Of a DNA stretch of 43,652 nucleotides, positions 7,589 to 15,806 are shown piece after piece. This DNA comes from Streptomyces sp. MUM 178J (lineage in GTDB: Bacteria; Actinomycetota; Actinomycetes; Streptomycetales; Streptomycetaceae). The notes beneath the pieces are model-generated. The model did not search any database, had not been told where the DNA came from, and worked only from the letters and a program-made list of their open reading frames with translations. How positions within the stretch are numbered: the stretch's first letter is position 1; every line of letters starts with the position of its first letter. The stretch is taken from NCBI RefSeq assembly GCF_022414575.1, contig NZ_JADWYQ010000051.1, positions 1 to 43,652 of the forward strand. The letters are read 5' to 3'. A program made the position numbers and the translations under genes.

Positions 7589-9736
7589 ATGCCCCCCGGC
7601 GGCGTTGCTCCGAAGCCCGGGGAGCCGGGAGTCCGTGCGGAGCGGGCTGCCGGTTCCGGGCGTGCGCCCTCGCGCCTCGACCGGCTGAGGCACGGCGGCC
7701 GTCTCCTCCAGGACGGCGCGTCGGGCGGGCCGGTGCTGCGGCTCGTCATGCGCTGGGTGCGTCGGCCGCTGCTGCCCGCCGTGCGGCTCTGGCGGCGGAA
7801 CATCCAGCTCAGGGTCGTGGTGAGCACGCTGCTGATGTCGCTCGGCGTGGTGATCCTGCTGGGCTTCGTCGTCATTGGTCAGGTACGGAACGGACTGCTG
7901 GATGCCAAGGCGAAGGCGGCGCAGAGCCAGGCGGCCGGCGGGTTCGCCGTGGCGCGGGAGAAGGCGAACGCGCCGGTAGCCCCCGGTGCCGGGCAGGACG
8001 GGACAGCCGCGGACGGGCGCACCGCGGGCGCCACCTGGCGGTCCGATCTGGTGGAGCAGCTCGCCAGCGGCGGCCAGGGCTCGTACAACGTGGTGGCGCT
8101 GAGCCCCGAGTCCGACGGGGCGACCGGCTGGGGGCCTCGTACGACGGGCACGGTCGACCCGGCGAGCATCCCGCGTGAGCTGCGGACGGCCGTCGACCAG
8201 GAGACCGGCACCTTCGAGACCTATCTGCAGATCAAGTACAACAGCGACCGCGAGGCCGAGCCCGGGCTGGTCGTCGGCACCCGTCTGAACGACATCGAGG
8301 GCAACCCCTACGAGCTGTACTACGTGTTCCCGCTGGCGCAGGAGGAGCAGTCGCTCAGCCTGGTCCGGGGCACGCTGGCGACCGCGGGGCTGTTCGTGGT
8401 CGTGCTGCTGGGCGCCATCGCCTGGCTGGTGGTGCGGCAGACCGTGACACCCGTGCGGATGGCCGCGGGAATCGCGGAGCGGCTCTCCGCGGGCCGGCTC
8501 CAGGAGCGGATGAAGGTCACCGGCGAGGACGACATCGCACGGCTCGGCGAGGCGTTCAACAAGATGGCGCAGAACCTCCAGCTCAAGATCCAGCAGCTGG
8601 AGGAGCTCTCGCGGATGCAGCGGCGGTTCGTCTCCGACGTCTCCCATGAGCTGCGTACGCCGCTGACGACCGTGCGGATGGCCGCCGACGTCATCCATGA
8701 GGCACGCAGCGACTTCGACCCCGTCACGGCCCGCTCCGCGGAGCTCCTCGGCGATCAGCTCGACCGGTTCGAGTCGCTGCTGTCGGATCTGCTGGAGATC
8801 AGCCGGTTCGACGCGGGCGCGGCAGCCCTGGAGGCCGAGGCGATAGACCTGCGCGAAGTGGTGCGCAGGGTCATCGGCGGGGCGGAGCCGCTGGCCGAAC
8901 GCAAGGGCAGCAGGATCCGGGTCGTCGGCGACGACCAGCCGATCGTGGCAGAAGCCGACGCCCGGAGGGTCGAGCGCGTCCTGCGGAATCTCGTCGTCAA
9001 CGCCGTAGAGCACGGCGAGGGGCGTGATGTGGTGGTGCGCATGGCCGCGGCCGGCGGGGCCGTCGCGGTGGCTGTGCGGGACTATGGCGTGGGTCTGAAG
9101 CCGGGCGAGGCGACCCGGGTGTTCAACCGGTTCTGGCGCGCCGACCCTGCGCGGGCCCGCACCACCGGCGGCACCGGGCTCGGTCTGTCGATCGCCGTCG
9201 AGGACGCCCGTCTGCACGGCGGCTGGCTCCAGGCCTGGGGCGAGCCCGGCGGGGGTTCGCAGTTCCGGCTCACCCTGCCGCGCACGGCGGACGAGCCGCT
9301 GCGCGGATCGCCGATACCGCTGGAGCCCGAGGACTCCCGGCAGAGCAGAGAACGGGCCCGGTCGGCCGAGTCAGCCGCGACGAACGGCGCGAAGGGGCAG
9401 ATGTTCGCCTCCGCGCCCCCGTCGCACCTGTCGGACGGCACACCGCTTCCCGTGCCGCCGCGCGGCCCTCTGCCCGGCTCGGGCACGCCGACCGGGGTGG
9501 ATCCGGCGGCGCTTCCCGGCAGCGGCGGCGCCCGCGTGGTGGCACGGCCCGCAGGGACGTCGCGCACCGGCGCGGCGCCGGCCCCCAGGGAGAAGCGGCA
9601 GCAGGCCCCGCACAAGCAGCAGGCCCCGCACAAGCAGCAGGCCCCGCAGGAGAAGAAGGCCCCGCAGGAGAAGAAGGCATCGGAACGGTCCGCGAACCGT
9701 TCCTCGGAACGGGAGGACACCAGGCGTGGCCGCTGA
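7589..9736 (+). CDS. mtrB: Sensor histidine kinase MtrB
   Basis: 715 aa from ATG 7589, one base after the mtrA stop. A GTG at 7556 overlapping mtrA is the alternative. The N-terminus is basic and cytoplasmic. TM1 lies at about 74-97, followed by an extracytoplasmic sensor of about 160 residues. TM2 lies at about 260-283, then HAMP. The HisKA phosphoacceptor is His353 in SDVSHELRTPLTTVRMAAD. The HATPase has an N box (NLVVNAVEHGEG), DYGVGL, and GGTGLGLSIAVED. The last 140 or so residues are a low-complexity tail with QQAPHK and KKAPQE repeats and many charged residues, beyond the usual kinase end. It phosphorylates MtrA. LpqB, encoded next, is its known extracytoplasmic modulator in mycobacteria. 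Confidence 0.95.
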   Translation: MPPGGVAPKPGEPGVRAERAAGSGRAPSRLDRLRHGGRLLQDGASGGPVLRLVMRWVRRPLLPAVRLWRRNIQLRVVVSTLLMSLGVVILLGFVVIGQVRNGLLDAKAKAAQSQAAGGFAVAREKANAPVAPGAGQDGTAADGRTAGATWRSDLVEQLASGGQGSYNVVALSPESDGATGWGPRTTGTVDPASIPRELRTAVDQETGTFETYLQIKYNSDREAEPGLVVGTRLNDIEGNPYELYYVFPLAQEEQSLSLVRGTLATAGLFVVVLLGAIAWLVVRQTVTPVRMAAGIAERLSAGRLQERMKVTGEDDIARLGEAFNKMAQNLQLKIQQLEELSRMQRRFVSDVSHELRTPLTTVRMAADVIHEARSDFDPVTARSAELLGDQLDRFESLLSDLLEISRFDAGAAALEAEAIDLREVVRRVIGGAEPLAERKGSRIRVVGDDQPIVAEADARRVERVLRNLVVNAVEHGEGRDVVVRMAAAGGAVAVAVRDYGVGLKPGEATRVFNRFWRADPARARTTGGTGLGLSIAVEDARLHGGWLQAWGEPGGGSQFRLTLPRTADEPLRGSPIPLEPEDSRQSRERARSAESAATNGAKGQMFASAPPSHLSDGTPLPVPPRGPLPGSGTPTGVDPAALPGSGGARVVARPAGTSRTGAAPAPREKRQQAPHKQQAPHKQQAPQEKKAPQEKKASERSANRSSEREDTRRGR
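9599..9676 (+). repeat. 18-bp tandem repeat inside mtrB tail
   Basis: Three 18-bp copies starting CAGCAGGCCCCGCA (9599, 9617, 9635) are followed by related AAGAAGGCCCCGCAGGAG units. They encode QQAPHK x2, QQAPQE and KKAPQE. All units keep the reading frame. Copy number is likely to vary between strains. Confidence 0.85.
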
Positions 9737-11576
9737 CCCCCGGCAGTTCGGCCGTCGAGGCGTGCGGCGCGCCCTTGTGCTGCTCGCCGGCGCCGGTGTG
9801 CTGATCAGCGGGTGTGCTTCGATGCCCGACAGCGGCGACATCCACCCGGTGAAGGCCCAGGGCGGGGACTCACAGGTACGGGTGTATGCGGTGCCGCCGC
9901 GTAAGGGAGCGCAGCCCGAGGAGATCGTCACGGGCTTCCTCGAGGCCATGACCAGCGATGACGCGGACTTCGCCACCGCGCGGAAGTATCTGACGGCGAA
10001 GGCGTCGAAGCAGTGGCGTCCGGGGGACGGCACCACGGTCCTGGCGGCCGCGCCGGATGTGGGCCAGCCGGCTTCGGGCAGTCGTGGAGAGCCGGGTATG
10101 GCGTATCCCCTGCGGGGCAGGCAGATCGCCGCCGTGGACGCGCAGCAGGCGTATCAGCCGATGGCTCCCCGGGACTACCGCAGCAGTCTGCATCTGTCCC
10201 TGCAGACCACTCCCGAGGGCAAGGAGTGGCGTATCGACGCACTGCCCGCCGGACTGGTGCTGGGCGCGTCGGACTTCCAGCGCAATTTCGTCTCGATCAA
10301 CAACTACTACTTCGCGTCCGGGCGTGACGTGGTCGTCGCCGACCCCATCTACATCAGACGCAAGCAGGACCCGGTGACGGGGATGGACGCGACCGCGCAG
10401 GCGGTCAAGTCACTGCTCGACGGTCCGACGAACTGGCTGAGACCTGTCGTCGAGTCGCCGTTCCCCACCGGTACTGCGTTGAAGGACGGCGTCACCTCAC
10501 TGACCTTCGACGACCGGAATACCCTGAGGGTGCCGCTCAACGAGAAGGCCTCTCATGTGGGCAGGCCGCAGTGCGTGAAGATGGCGGCGCAGATCCTGTT
10601 CACGGTCAGGGACGTGACGTCCACGCGAGTGGAGCAGGTGGAGCTGGAGCGCAGCGACGGCTCGCAGCTGTGTGTGCTGGGCCGCGGCCAGGCGGAGGAG
10701 TTCGCAGCGGATCAGCTCTCCGGCCGGCCCGACAACCAGTACTTCGTCGATGAGAAGGGCCGTCTGGCGGTGCTCTCGGGCGCGGCCAAGGAGATAACCG
10801 AGCCGGAGCTCGTAACCGGTCCGCTCGGCGACGGCAGGCTGCCCGTCAGTGCCGTCGCCGTGGCGCGCGATGAGCACAACGCCGCGGCCGTCTCCAAGGA
10901 CTCCCGCCGGCTGTTCGTGTCGTCCATCGTCTCGGACGGCGAACCGGGGGCGCCCGTGTTGGAGAGCCGAGGGCAGAACGAGCACGACCGGTTGTCCGCA
11001 CCCAGTTGGGACGGGCGGGGCGATCTGTGGGTCGCCGACCGCAACCCCGCCGATCCGGCGCTGCTGCGGCTCCCGGGAGGCACCGGCGAGCCCCAGAAGG
11101 TGAAGATCGTGCCGGGGCTGGACGGCGGCCGCATCGAGGCGCTGAAGGTGTCCGCCGACGGGGTGCGCATCGCCCTGCTGCTGAAGAAGGGCGACACGAC
11201 CACGCTGAACATCGGCCGGGTGGAGCGCTCGGGCCCGAAGAACGATCCGGTGGTGTCCGTGGCGGAGCTGCGGCCTGCGGCGCCGCAGATGGAGACGGTC
11301 ACCGCCGTCTCCTGGGCCGGGCCCAGCCGGCTGGTCGTGGTCGGCAAGGAGGCGGGCGGTGTGCAGCAGGTTCGCTACCTGCGGACCGACGGCTCCAGCC
11401 CGCCCGACAGCCTGCCCGGGCTGAACGGAGTGAAGTCCGTGGCGGCCTCCGACGATCCGGAGCGTCCGCTGGTGGCCTACTCGGAGGACGACGGCATCGT
11501 GCGCCGGCCCGCGGGCGGGAACTGGCAGACCATGGTGGAGAAGGAGCACGGCTCTTCCCCCGTCTACCCCGGCTAG
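9726..11576 (+). CDS. lpqB: MtrAB-associated lipoprotein LpqB
   Basis: 616 aa, GTG start at 9726 overlapping the mtrB end by 11 bp, with GGGAGGA about 8 nt upstream. The signal peptide runs through RRALVLLAGAGVLISGC, giving a lipobox with lipidated Cys30. PEEIVTGFLEAMTSDDADFA begins the conserved N-terminal LpqB domain. A GerMN-like domain follows in the middle (about 200-330) and a beta-propeller-like C-terminal region after that. In mycobacteria LpqB binds the MtrB extracytoplasmic domain and affects MtrA phosphorylation and cell-wall integrity. Gene order mtrA-mtrB-lpqB is the same here. It should sit on the outer face of the membrane. Confidence 0.94.
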   Translation: MAADPRQFGRRGVRRALVLLAGAGVLISGCASMPDSGDIHPVKAQGGDSQVRVYAVPPRKGAQPEEIVTGFLEAMTSDDADFATARKYLTAKASKQWRPGDGTTVLAAAPDVGQPASGSRGEPGMAYPLRGRQIAAVDAQQAYQPMAPRDYRSSLHLSLQTTPEGKEWRIDALPAGLVLGASDFQRNFVSINNYYFASGRDVVVADPIYIRRKQDPVTGMDATAQAVKSLLDGPTNWLRPVVESPFPTGTALKDGVTSLTFDDRNTLRVPLNEKASHVGRPQCVKMAAQILFTVRDVTSTRVEQVELERSDGSQLCVLGRGQAEEFAADQLSGRPDNQYFVDEKGRLAVLSGAAKEITEPELVTGPLGDGRLPVSAVAVARDEHNAAAVSKDSRRLFVSSIVSDGEPGAPVLESRGQNEHDRLSAPSWDGRGDLWVADRNPADPALLRLPGGTGEPQKVKIVPGLDGGRIEALKVSADGVRIALLLKKGDTTTLNIGRVERSGPKNDPVVSVAELRPAAPQMETVTAVSWAGPSRLVVVGKEAGGVQQVRYLRTDGSSPPDSLPGLNGVKSVAASDDPERPLVAYSEDDGIVRRPAGGNWQTMVEKEHGSSPVYPG

Positions 11577-11628
11577 CAGCCGGTCGCCCCGGGGCGGGTC
11601 GGCCGGGCCGACTGCCCGGCCGCGCCGG

Positions 11629-11637
11629 TTGTCCACA
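11629..11637 (+). promoter_or_regulatory. DnaA box upstream of comF-like gene
   Basis: TTGTCCACA at 11629-11637 matches the preferred Streptomyces DnaA box exactly, in the 100-bp gap between lpqB and the comF-like gene and 40 bp before the latter's ATG. No second box was seen nearby, so this is not an origin. It may be a regulatory or titration site. Confidence 0.6.
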
Positions 11638-11676
11638 GGGGTGGCCGGACGGGGCCGGGCCCGCCATGGTGGAGCC

Positions 11677-12441
11677 ATGCGGGGATGGTGGTGGCGGGAG
11701 TTCTCCTCACTGGTGCTTCCCATGGCCTGCGGCGGCTGCGGCGCTCCTCGTACGCAGCTGTGCGGCAGGTGCGGCGACGCACTGTACGGGGCGGCGGCGC
11801 GATGGGCCCGGCCGCGGCCCGAGCCGGTGGGCCTGCCCGCCGTATACGCGGCGGCGGCGTATGCGGAGCAGGTGCGGGCTGTGCTGCTGGCGCACAAGGA
11901 GCGGGGCACGCTGGGGCTGGCCGGTCCGTTGGGCGTCGCGCTGGCGGGGGCGGTGCGGGCCGCCGTGGGGCGGCCTCCGGGCGGCGCGGGGACGCTGCTG
12001 CTGGTACCGGTGCCGTCGTCGCGGCGAACGGTCAGGGCGCGCGGTCAAGACGCGACGCGGCGCATGGCCCTCGCGGCCGCCCGGGAGCTGCGGCGTACGG
12101 GGACGCGTGCGGCGGTGCTCAGCGTGCTGAGCCAGCGGCGCGCCGTGGCCGACCAGTCCGGTCTGACGGCGTCGCAGCGGCTGTCCAACCTCGCCGGGGC
12201 ACTGCAGGCGCCCGCGGGCGCGGCGCGGCTCCTCGCGGCGGGCAGGCCGGTGCTGGTGGACGATCTCATGACCACGGGGGCGTCGCTGGCGGAGGCGGCA
12301 CGTGCGGTCCGTGCCGTCTTTCCGGGCGTCGACGCAGCGGGAACCGCAGCCGCGGCCGCCGGAGCCGGGACAACCGCAGCTGAGCGGCTCTGCGCCGCGG
12401 TCGTCGCCGTACCTCCTTTGTCCTTCGGCCCTTCGAAATAA
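11677..12441 (+). CDS. comF: ComF-family phosphoribosyltransferase-like protein
   Basis: 254 aa. The N-terminus has the ComF zinc-ribbon pair, CGGCG at about residues 18-22 and CGRC about ten residues later. The C-terminal PRTase fold is marked by VLVDDLMTTGASLAEAARAV, the PRPP-binding loop. In Gram-positive competence, ComFC supports DNA uptake. In Streptomyces, which are not classically competent, the role is unknown. The ATG at 11677 is preceded by GGTGG and is chosen over an in-frame TTG/GTG at 11629, which lies in the DnaA box region and has no ribosome binding site. Its position downstream of lpqB matches the mycobacterial order. Confidence 0.9.
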   Translation: MRGWWWREFSSLVLPMACGGCGAPRTQLCGRCGDALYGAAARWARPRPEPVGLPAVYAAAAYAEQVRAVLLAHKERGTLGLAGPLGVALAGAVRAAVGRPPGGAGTLLLVPVPSSRRTVRARGQDATRRMALAAARELRRTGTRAAVLSVLSQRRAVADQSGLTASQRLSNLAGALQAPAGAARLLAAGRPVLVDDLMTTGASLAEAARAVRAVFPGVDAAGTAAAAAGAGTTAAERLCAAVVAVPPLSFGPSK

Positions 12442-12784
12442 ACCGGAACTCACAGAGAAGTTGCAGCGTTGCAGGTGATGAGAGGCGAATAGCCCCTGAA
12501 TGGAGGTACGTGCTGGTAGCGGGTGCCGCGAACCGTCCGATCGAGCTATGTTCGGTTGAGAGGCATGGCGAACGCTGTACCTCCCCCAGTGCACTCCTGG
12601 GTTTCCGGAAAGTGAAGTATCGCGCCGGAGAGTCGGGAAGTCAGTGGGTGGGGATCTTGTCGACTGGGGAGGAGGAGGTGAGACTCGCCAAGTCCGAGAC
12701 TCCGGCGACCACCGGAGTCTGGTGCAAGAGGGAGATGCTCCGCAGCCGACGCGTATGCGGAGCGATCCGGGAACGGAGTTCTGC
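12442..12784 (+). other. Intergenic leader region of hpf (343 bp)
   Basis: No convincing gene is present. The distal half holds two hairpins, annotated separately. A TATGTT hexamer at 12547-12552 could be a -10 element but has no good -35. The frame of hpf stays open back to 12644 but without a start site that has a ribosome binding site, so this is treated as untranslated leader. Confidence 0.6.
12697..12763 (+). promoter_or_regulatory. Two hairpins in hpf 5' leader
   Basis: The first is a perfect 9-bp inverted repeat, AGACTCCGG (12697-12705)/CCGGAGTCT (12712-12720), with a 6-nt loop. The second is GCTCCGC (12737-12743)/GCGGAGC (12757-12763), with a 13-nt loop, ending 21 nt before the GTG start. 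Both lie in the probable untranslated leader of a stress-induced ribosome factor, which suggests post-transcriptional or operator function. None is proven. Confidence 0.5.
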
Positions 12785-13474
12785 GTGGACATCGTCGTCA
12801 AGGGCCGCAAGACCGAGGTGCCCCAGCGGTTCCGCAAGCACGTGGCCGAGAAGCTGAACCTGGAGAAGATCCAGAAGCTCGACGCCAAGGTGATCAGCCT
12901 GGATGTCGAGGTGTCCAAGGAACACAACCCACGGCAGGCCGACCGTTCCGACCGCGTGGAGATCACTCTCCGCTCCCGAGGCCCGGTGATCCGGGCGGAG
13001 GCCGCGGCCGGCGACCCGTACGCGGCGCTGGACCTCGCCACCGGCAAGCTGGAGGCCCGGCTGCGCAGGCAGCACGACAAGCGCCACACCCGCCGGGGCA
13101 ACGGCCGTCTGACGGCCGCGGAGGTACCCGACGCGGTCCCCGGCGTCGCCGCCCTGAACGGCAACGGCAAGCCGCTCTCCGAAGAAGCGACGGAATCCAT
13201 TCCCACCACCAGGATCGGCTCGCTCGAAATCCAGGGCGAAGGGCCGCTTGTGGTCCGCGAGAAGGTCCACACCGCGGCTCCGATGACACTCGACCAGGCT
13301 CTCTACGAGATGGAGCTGGTCGGGCACGACTTCTATCTCTTCGTCGACTCCGAGACGAAGCAGCCCAGTGTCGTCTACCGGCGGCACGCGTACGACTACG
13401 GCGTCATCCACCTGGAGACGGACCCGCTCGCCGGCTCCGAGGCAGGCGGAGCGGGAGGCGCCCTCGGCGGCTGA
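12785..13474 (+). CDS. hpf: Long-form ribosome hibernation promoting factor
   Basis: 229 aa. The GTG at 12785 has GGAG 6 nt upstream. The N-terminal S30AE/RaiA domain (VDIVVKGRKTEVPQRFRKHV through PYAALDLATGKLEARLRR, about 1-105) binds the 30S decoding channel. After a linker, the C-terminal domain (MTLDQALYEMELVGHDFYLF through RHAYDYGVIHLE, about 165-215) is the long-HPF dimerisation module that makes 100S ribosomes. The length matches other actinobacterial long HPFs. Expression is probably controlled through the 300-nt upstream region, which has hairpins. A stem-loop at 13498-13533 probably ends transcription. Confidence 0.93.
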   Translation: MDIVVKGRKTEVPQRFRKHVAEKLNLEKIQKLDAKVISLDVEVSKEHNPRQADRSDRVEITLRSRGPVIRAEAAAGDPYAALDLATGKLEARLRRQHDKRHTRRGNGRLTAAEVPDAVPGVAALNGNGKPLSEEATESIPTTRIGSLEIQGEGPLVVREKVHTAAPMTLDQALYEMELVGHDFYLFVDSETKQPSVVYRRHAYDYGVIHLETDPLAGSEAGGAGGALGG

Positions 13475-13497
13475 TCCCCCGCTGTCAGAAGGTGTGA

Positions 13498-13533
13498 GTG
13501 CCCCTGGAGCGCCCTGTGCGCCCCCAGGGGCAC
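13498..13533 (+). terminator. hpf terminator hairpin
   Basis: A perfect 10-bp stem GTGCCCCTGG (13498-13507)/CCAGGGGCAC (13524-13533) with a 16-nt loop lies 24 nt after the hpf stop. There is no T-run, as is usual for Streptomyces terminators. Confidence 0.6.
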
Positions 13534-13639
13534 CACCGTGCCACCACGGGATCACCGCTGTGTCGTCCGGGCATGAAAGCATGGCGTCCCAGGCCAACAT
13601 ATGCGCGATGCACTGATGTTGGCTTCACCGCGAACCACC

Positions 13640-13645
13640 TATGCT
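13640..13645 (+). promoter_or_regulatory. Possible -10 element for the orphan regulator
   Basis: TATGCT at 13640-13645 fits a TAnnnT -10 box, 30 nt before the start codon. The best -35 match (TTGGCT) is only 15 nt upstream, so this is a weak call. Confidence 0.3.
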
Positions 13646-13674
13646 CTTCAGGCCAGGCCTTCAGGGGGAGAACG

Positions 13675-14427
13675 ATGGCGGACAGCTTCGGGCCCGTGCA
13701 CGGCGGCTCGGCCGACGTGGACGGCACGGTCGTCGACGCCGGGACGGACGCGGGAGCATCCCGCAAGGAGCCGATCCGGGTCCTCGTGGTGGACGACCAC
13801 GCCCTCTTCCGCAGGGGACTGGAGATCGTCCTCAAACAGGAGGAGGACATCCAGGTCGTCGGCGAGGCCGGCGACGGCGCGGAGGCCGTGGACAAGGCCG
13901 CGGATCTGCTGCCGGACATCGTGCTGATGGACGTGCGCATGCCCAAACGAGGCGGCATCGAGGCCTGCACCTCCATCAAGGAGGTCGCCCCCAGCGCAAA
14001 GATCATCATGCTGACGATCAGCGATGAGGAGGCCGACCTCTACGACGCGATCAAGGCGGGCGCCACGGGCTATCTCCTCAAGGAGATCTCCACGGACGAG
14101 GTCGCCACCGCGATCCGCGCCGTGGCGGACGGCCAGTCCCAGATCAGCCCGTCCATGGCGTCCAAGCTGTTGACGGAGTTCAAGTCGATGATCCAGCGCA
14201 CCGACGAGCGACGGCTGGTGCCCGCGCCCCGGCTGACCGACCGGGAGCTGGAGGTGCTCAAGCTGGTCGCCACCGGTATGAACAACCGGGACATCGCCAA
14301 GGAGTTGTTCATCTCCGAGAACACCGTCAAGAACCATGTGCGCAACATCCTGGAGAAGCTGCAGCTGCACTCCAGGATGGAGGCGGTGGTGTATGCGATG
14401 CGGGAGAAGATCCTCGAGATCAGATGA
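13675..14427 (+). CDS. NarL/FixJ-family response regulator (no adjacent kinase)
   Basis: 250 aa; ATG at 13675 with GGGGGAG 4 nt upstream. A 32-residue N-terminal extension precedes the receiver domain, which has D40-D41, phosphoacceptor D86 in IVLMDVRMPKRGG, and YLLKE. The LuxR-type helix-turn-helix (LTDRELEVLKLVATGMNNRD, then TVKNHVRNILEKLQLHSRME) is at about 195-245. No histidine kinase is encoded nearby, so it is an orphan regulator. Its partner must be elsewhere, or it acts without phosphorylation. Placement between hpf and secA appears conserved in Streptomyces as far as I recall. Confidence 0.9.
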   Translation: MADSFGPVHGGSADVDGTVVDAGTDAGASRKEPIRVLVVDDHALFRRGLEIVLKQEEDIQVVGEAGDGAEAVDKAADLLPDIVLMDVRMPKRGGIEACTSIKEVAPSAKIIMLTISDEEADLYDAIKAGATGYLLKEISTDEVATAIRAVADGQSQISPSMASKLLTEFKSMIQRTDERRLVPAPRLTDRELEVLKLVATGMNNRDIAKELFISENTVKNHVRNILEKLQLHSRMEAVVYAMREKILEIR

Positions 14428-14430
14428 GCG

Positions 14431-15594
14431 TCAGGTGAGGTCGGCGACCAGGGGCGCGGCCAGCTCGGGCGGGTCGACCCGCTCCACCCGCACCGCGTCG
14501 CAGCCCACCCACCCGGCCGCCTCGCGCAGCGCCTGGGCCATCGGCGCCACCGCCTTGGGGCCGTCCAGCGAGACCTGTCGGGCCACCAGCGTCCTGCCGT
14601 CGCGGGCCGGGTCCACCCGGCCCAGCAGCCTGCCGCCGGACAGCAGCGGCATCGCGAAGTACCCGTGCACCCGCTTCGCCTTGGGCACATACGCCTCCAG
14701 GCGGTGAGTGAAGCCGAAGATCCGCTCGGTCCGCGGCCGCTCCCAGATCAGCGAGTCGAACGGCGACAGCAGAGTCGTACGGTGCCGTCCGCGGGGCACG
14801 CTCTCCAGCGCCGCGGGGTCGGCCCAGGCCGGCTTCTCCCAGCCCTCCACCCGCACCGGCACCAGTCCGGAACCGGCGACTGCCGCGTCGAACTGCTCGC
14901 CCCTGAGGCGGTGGTAGTCGGCGATGTCGGACCGGGTGCCCACACCGAGCGCCTCGCCGGCCAGGCGCACCAGACGGCGCAGGCACTCGGCGTCGTCCAG
15001 TTCGTCGTGCAGCAGCCCGTCCGGCACCGCGCGCTCGGCCAGGTCGTACACGCGCTTCCAGCCGCGCCGCTCGGTGCACACCACCTCGCCGTACATCAGC
15101 GCCCGCTCGACGGCGACCTTGGCCTCCGACCAGTCCCACCACGGGCCGCCGTTCTTCGCGCCGCCCAGTTCCGTGGCCGTCAGGGGACCTTGGGAGCGCA
15201 ACTGCCTGATCACCGTGTCGTAGGCGCCGTCGCTCAGTTCGTGGTGCCACTGCGGTCGGGAGCGGTAGGCGCGACGCCGGAAGGCGAAGTGCGGCCACTC
15301 CTCGATGGGGAGGATGCATGCCGCATGCGACCAGTACTCGAAGCTGTGGCCCTCGGTCCAGTACGCCTCCTCGACCGTGCGGCGGCCCACCGCACCCAGC
15401 CGTGCGTACGGAATCAGCTCATGTGAGCGGGCCAGCACGGAGATCGTGTCGAGCTGTACCGCCCCCAGACGGCGCAGCACCCCCCGCACCCCGGCCTTCC
15501 GGTCGGGCGCGCCCAGGAAGCCCTGGGCGCGCAGGGCTATCCGGCGGGCCTCGTCGGCGGAGAGTTCGGCGGCGGGAGGCGGCAGCGTGGTCAT
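14431..15594 (-). CDS. AlkZ/YcaQ-like winged-helix DNA glycosylase (HTH_42 family)
   Basis: 387 aa; ATG at 15594. The protein matches the winged helix DNA-binding family that includes Streptomyces AlkZ and E. coli YcaQ. Seen features are LRAQGFLG near the N-terminus; the Q-Phi-D motif Q47-L48-D49 in GAVQLDTISVLARSHELI; EYWSHAACILPIEEW; and LLSPFDSLIWERPRTERIFG. The C-terminal part contains PKAKRVHGYFAMPLLSGGRL. In this family the Q-Phi-Q/D residues are catalytic, and YcaQ-type enzymes unhook DNA interstrand crosslinks. Activity here is inferred from the motif. It converges with the regulator gene, ending 3 nt from it (14427/14431), so the two transcripts meet with almost no spacer. Confidence 0.85.
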   Translation of the reverse strand: MTTLPPPAAELSADEARRIALRAQGFLGAPDRKAGVRGVLRRLGAVQLDTISVLARSHELIPYARLGAVGRRTVEEAYWTEGHSFEYWSHAACILPIEEWPHFAFRRRAYRSRPQWHHELSDGAYDTVIRQLRSQGPLTATELGGAKNGGPWWDWSEAKVAVERALMYGEVVCTERRGWKRVYDLAERAVPDGLLHDELDDAECLRRLVRLAGEALGVGTRSDIADYHRLRGEQFDAAVAGSGLVPVRVEGWEKPAWADPAALESVPRGRHRTTLLSPFDSLIWERPRTERIFGFTHRLEAYVPKAKRVHGYFAMPLLSGGRLLGRVDPARDGRTLVARQVSLDGPKAVAPMAQALREAAGWVGCDAVRVERVDPPELAAPLVADLT

Positions 15595-15724
15595 GCTCGG
15601 CACCCTAGACGGCGGCACTGACAGCCCGGCCGGACGGAGCAGCGCGGGCCGGGTAGAGCAGCCCGGGCCGGACGAGGCGGCGCGTGCGGGGTAGCGCAGC
15701 CCCGCCGCACCGAGCAGCCCGGCC

Positions 15725-15769
15725 GGCCCGGGCCGAGGAGACCCGTCGGCCCGGGCCGAGGAGACCGTC
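15725..15769. repeat. Tandem 22-23-bp duplication
   Basis: GGCCCGGGCCGAGGAGACC occurs twice in direct tandem (15725 and 15748) in the 212-bp gap between the YcaQ-like and GNAT genes. It is probably a replication slippage product. It is not coding in any supported frame. Confidence 0.7.
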
Positions 15770-15806
15770 GGCCGGCTCCGGGGTGGTTTCGGGCGGGCGC
15801 GGGGCG

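Noticed and set aside
12510..12857. Small gene in the hpf leader
   Set aside because: The frame overlaps the hpf start in another frame, lacks a domain, and its codon use is unlike neighbours. The hpf GTG with its ribosome binding site explains the region.
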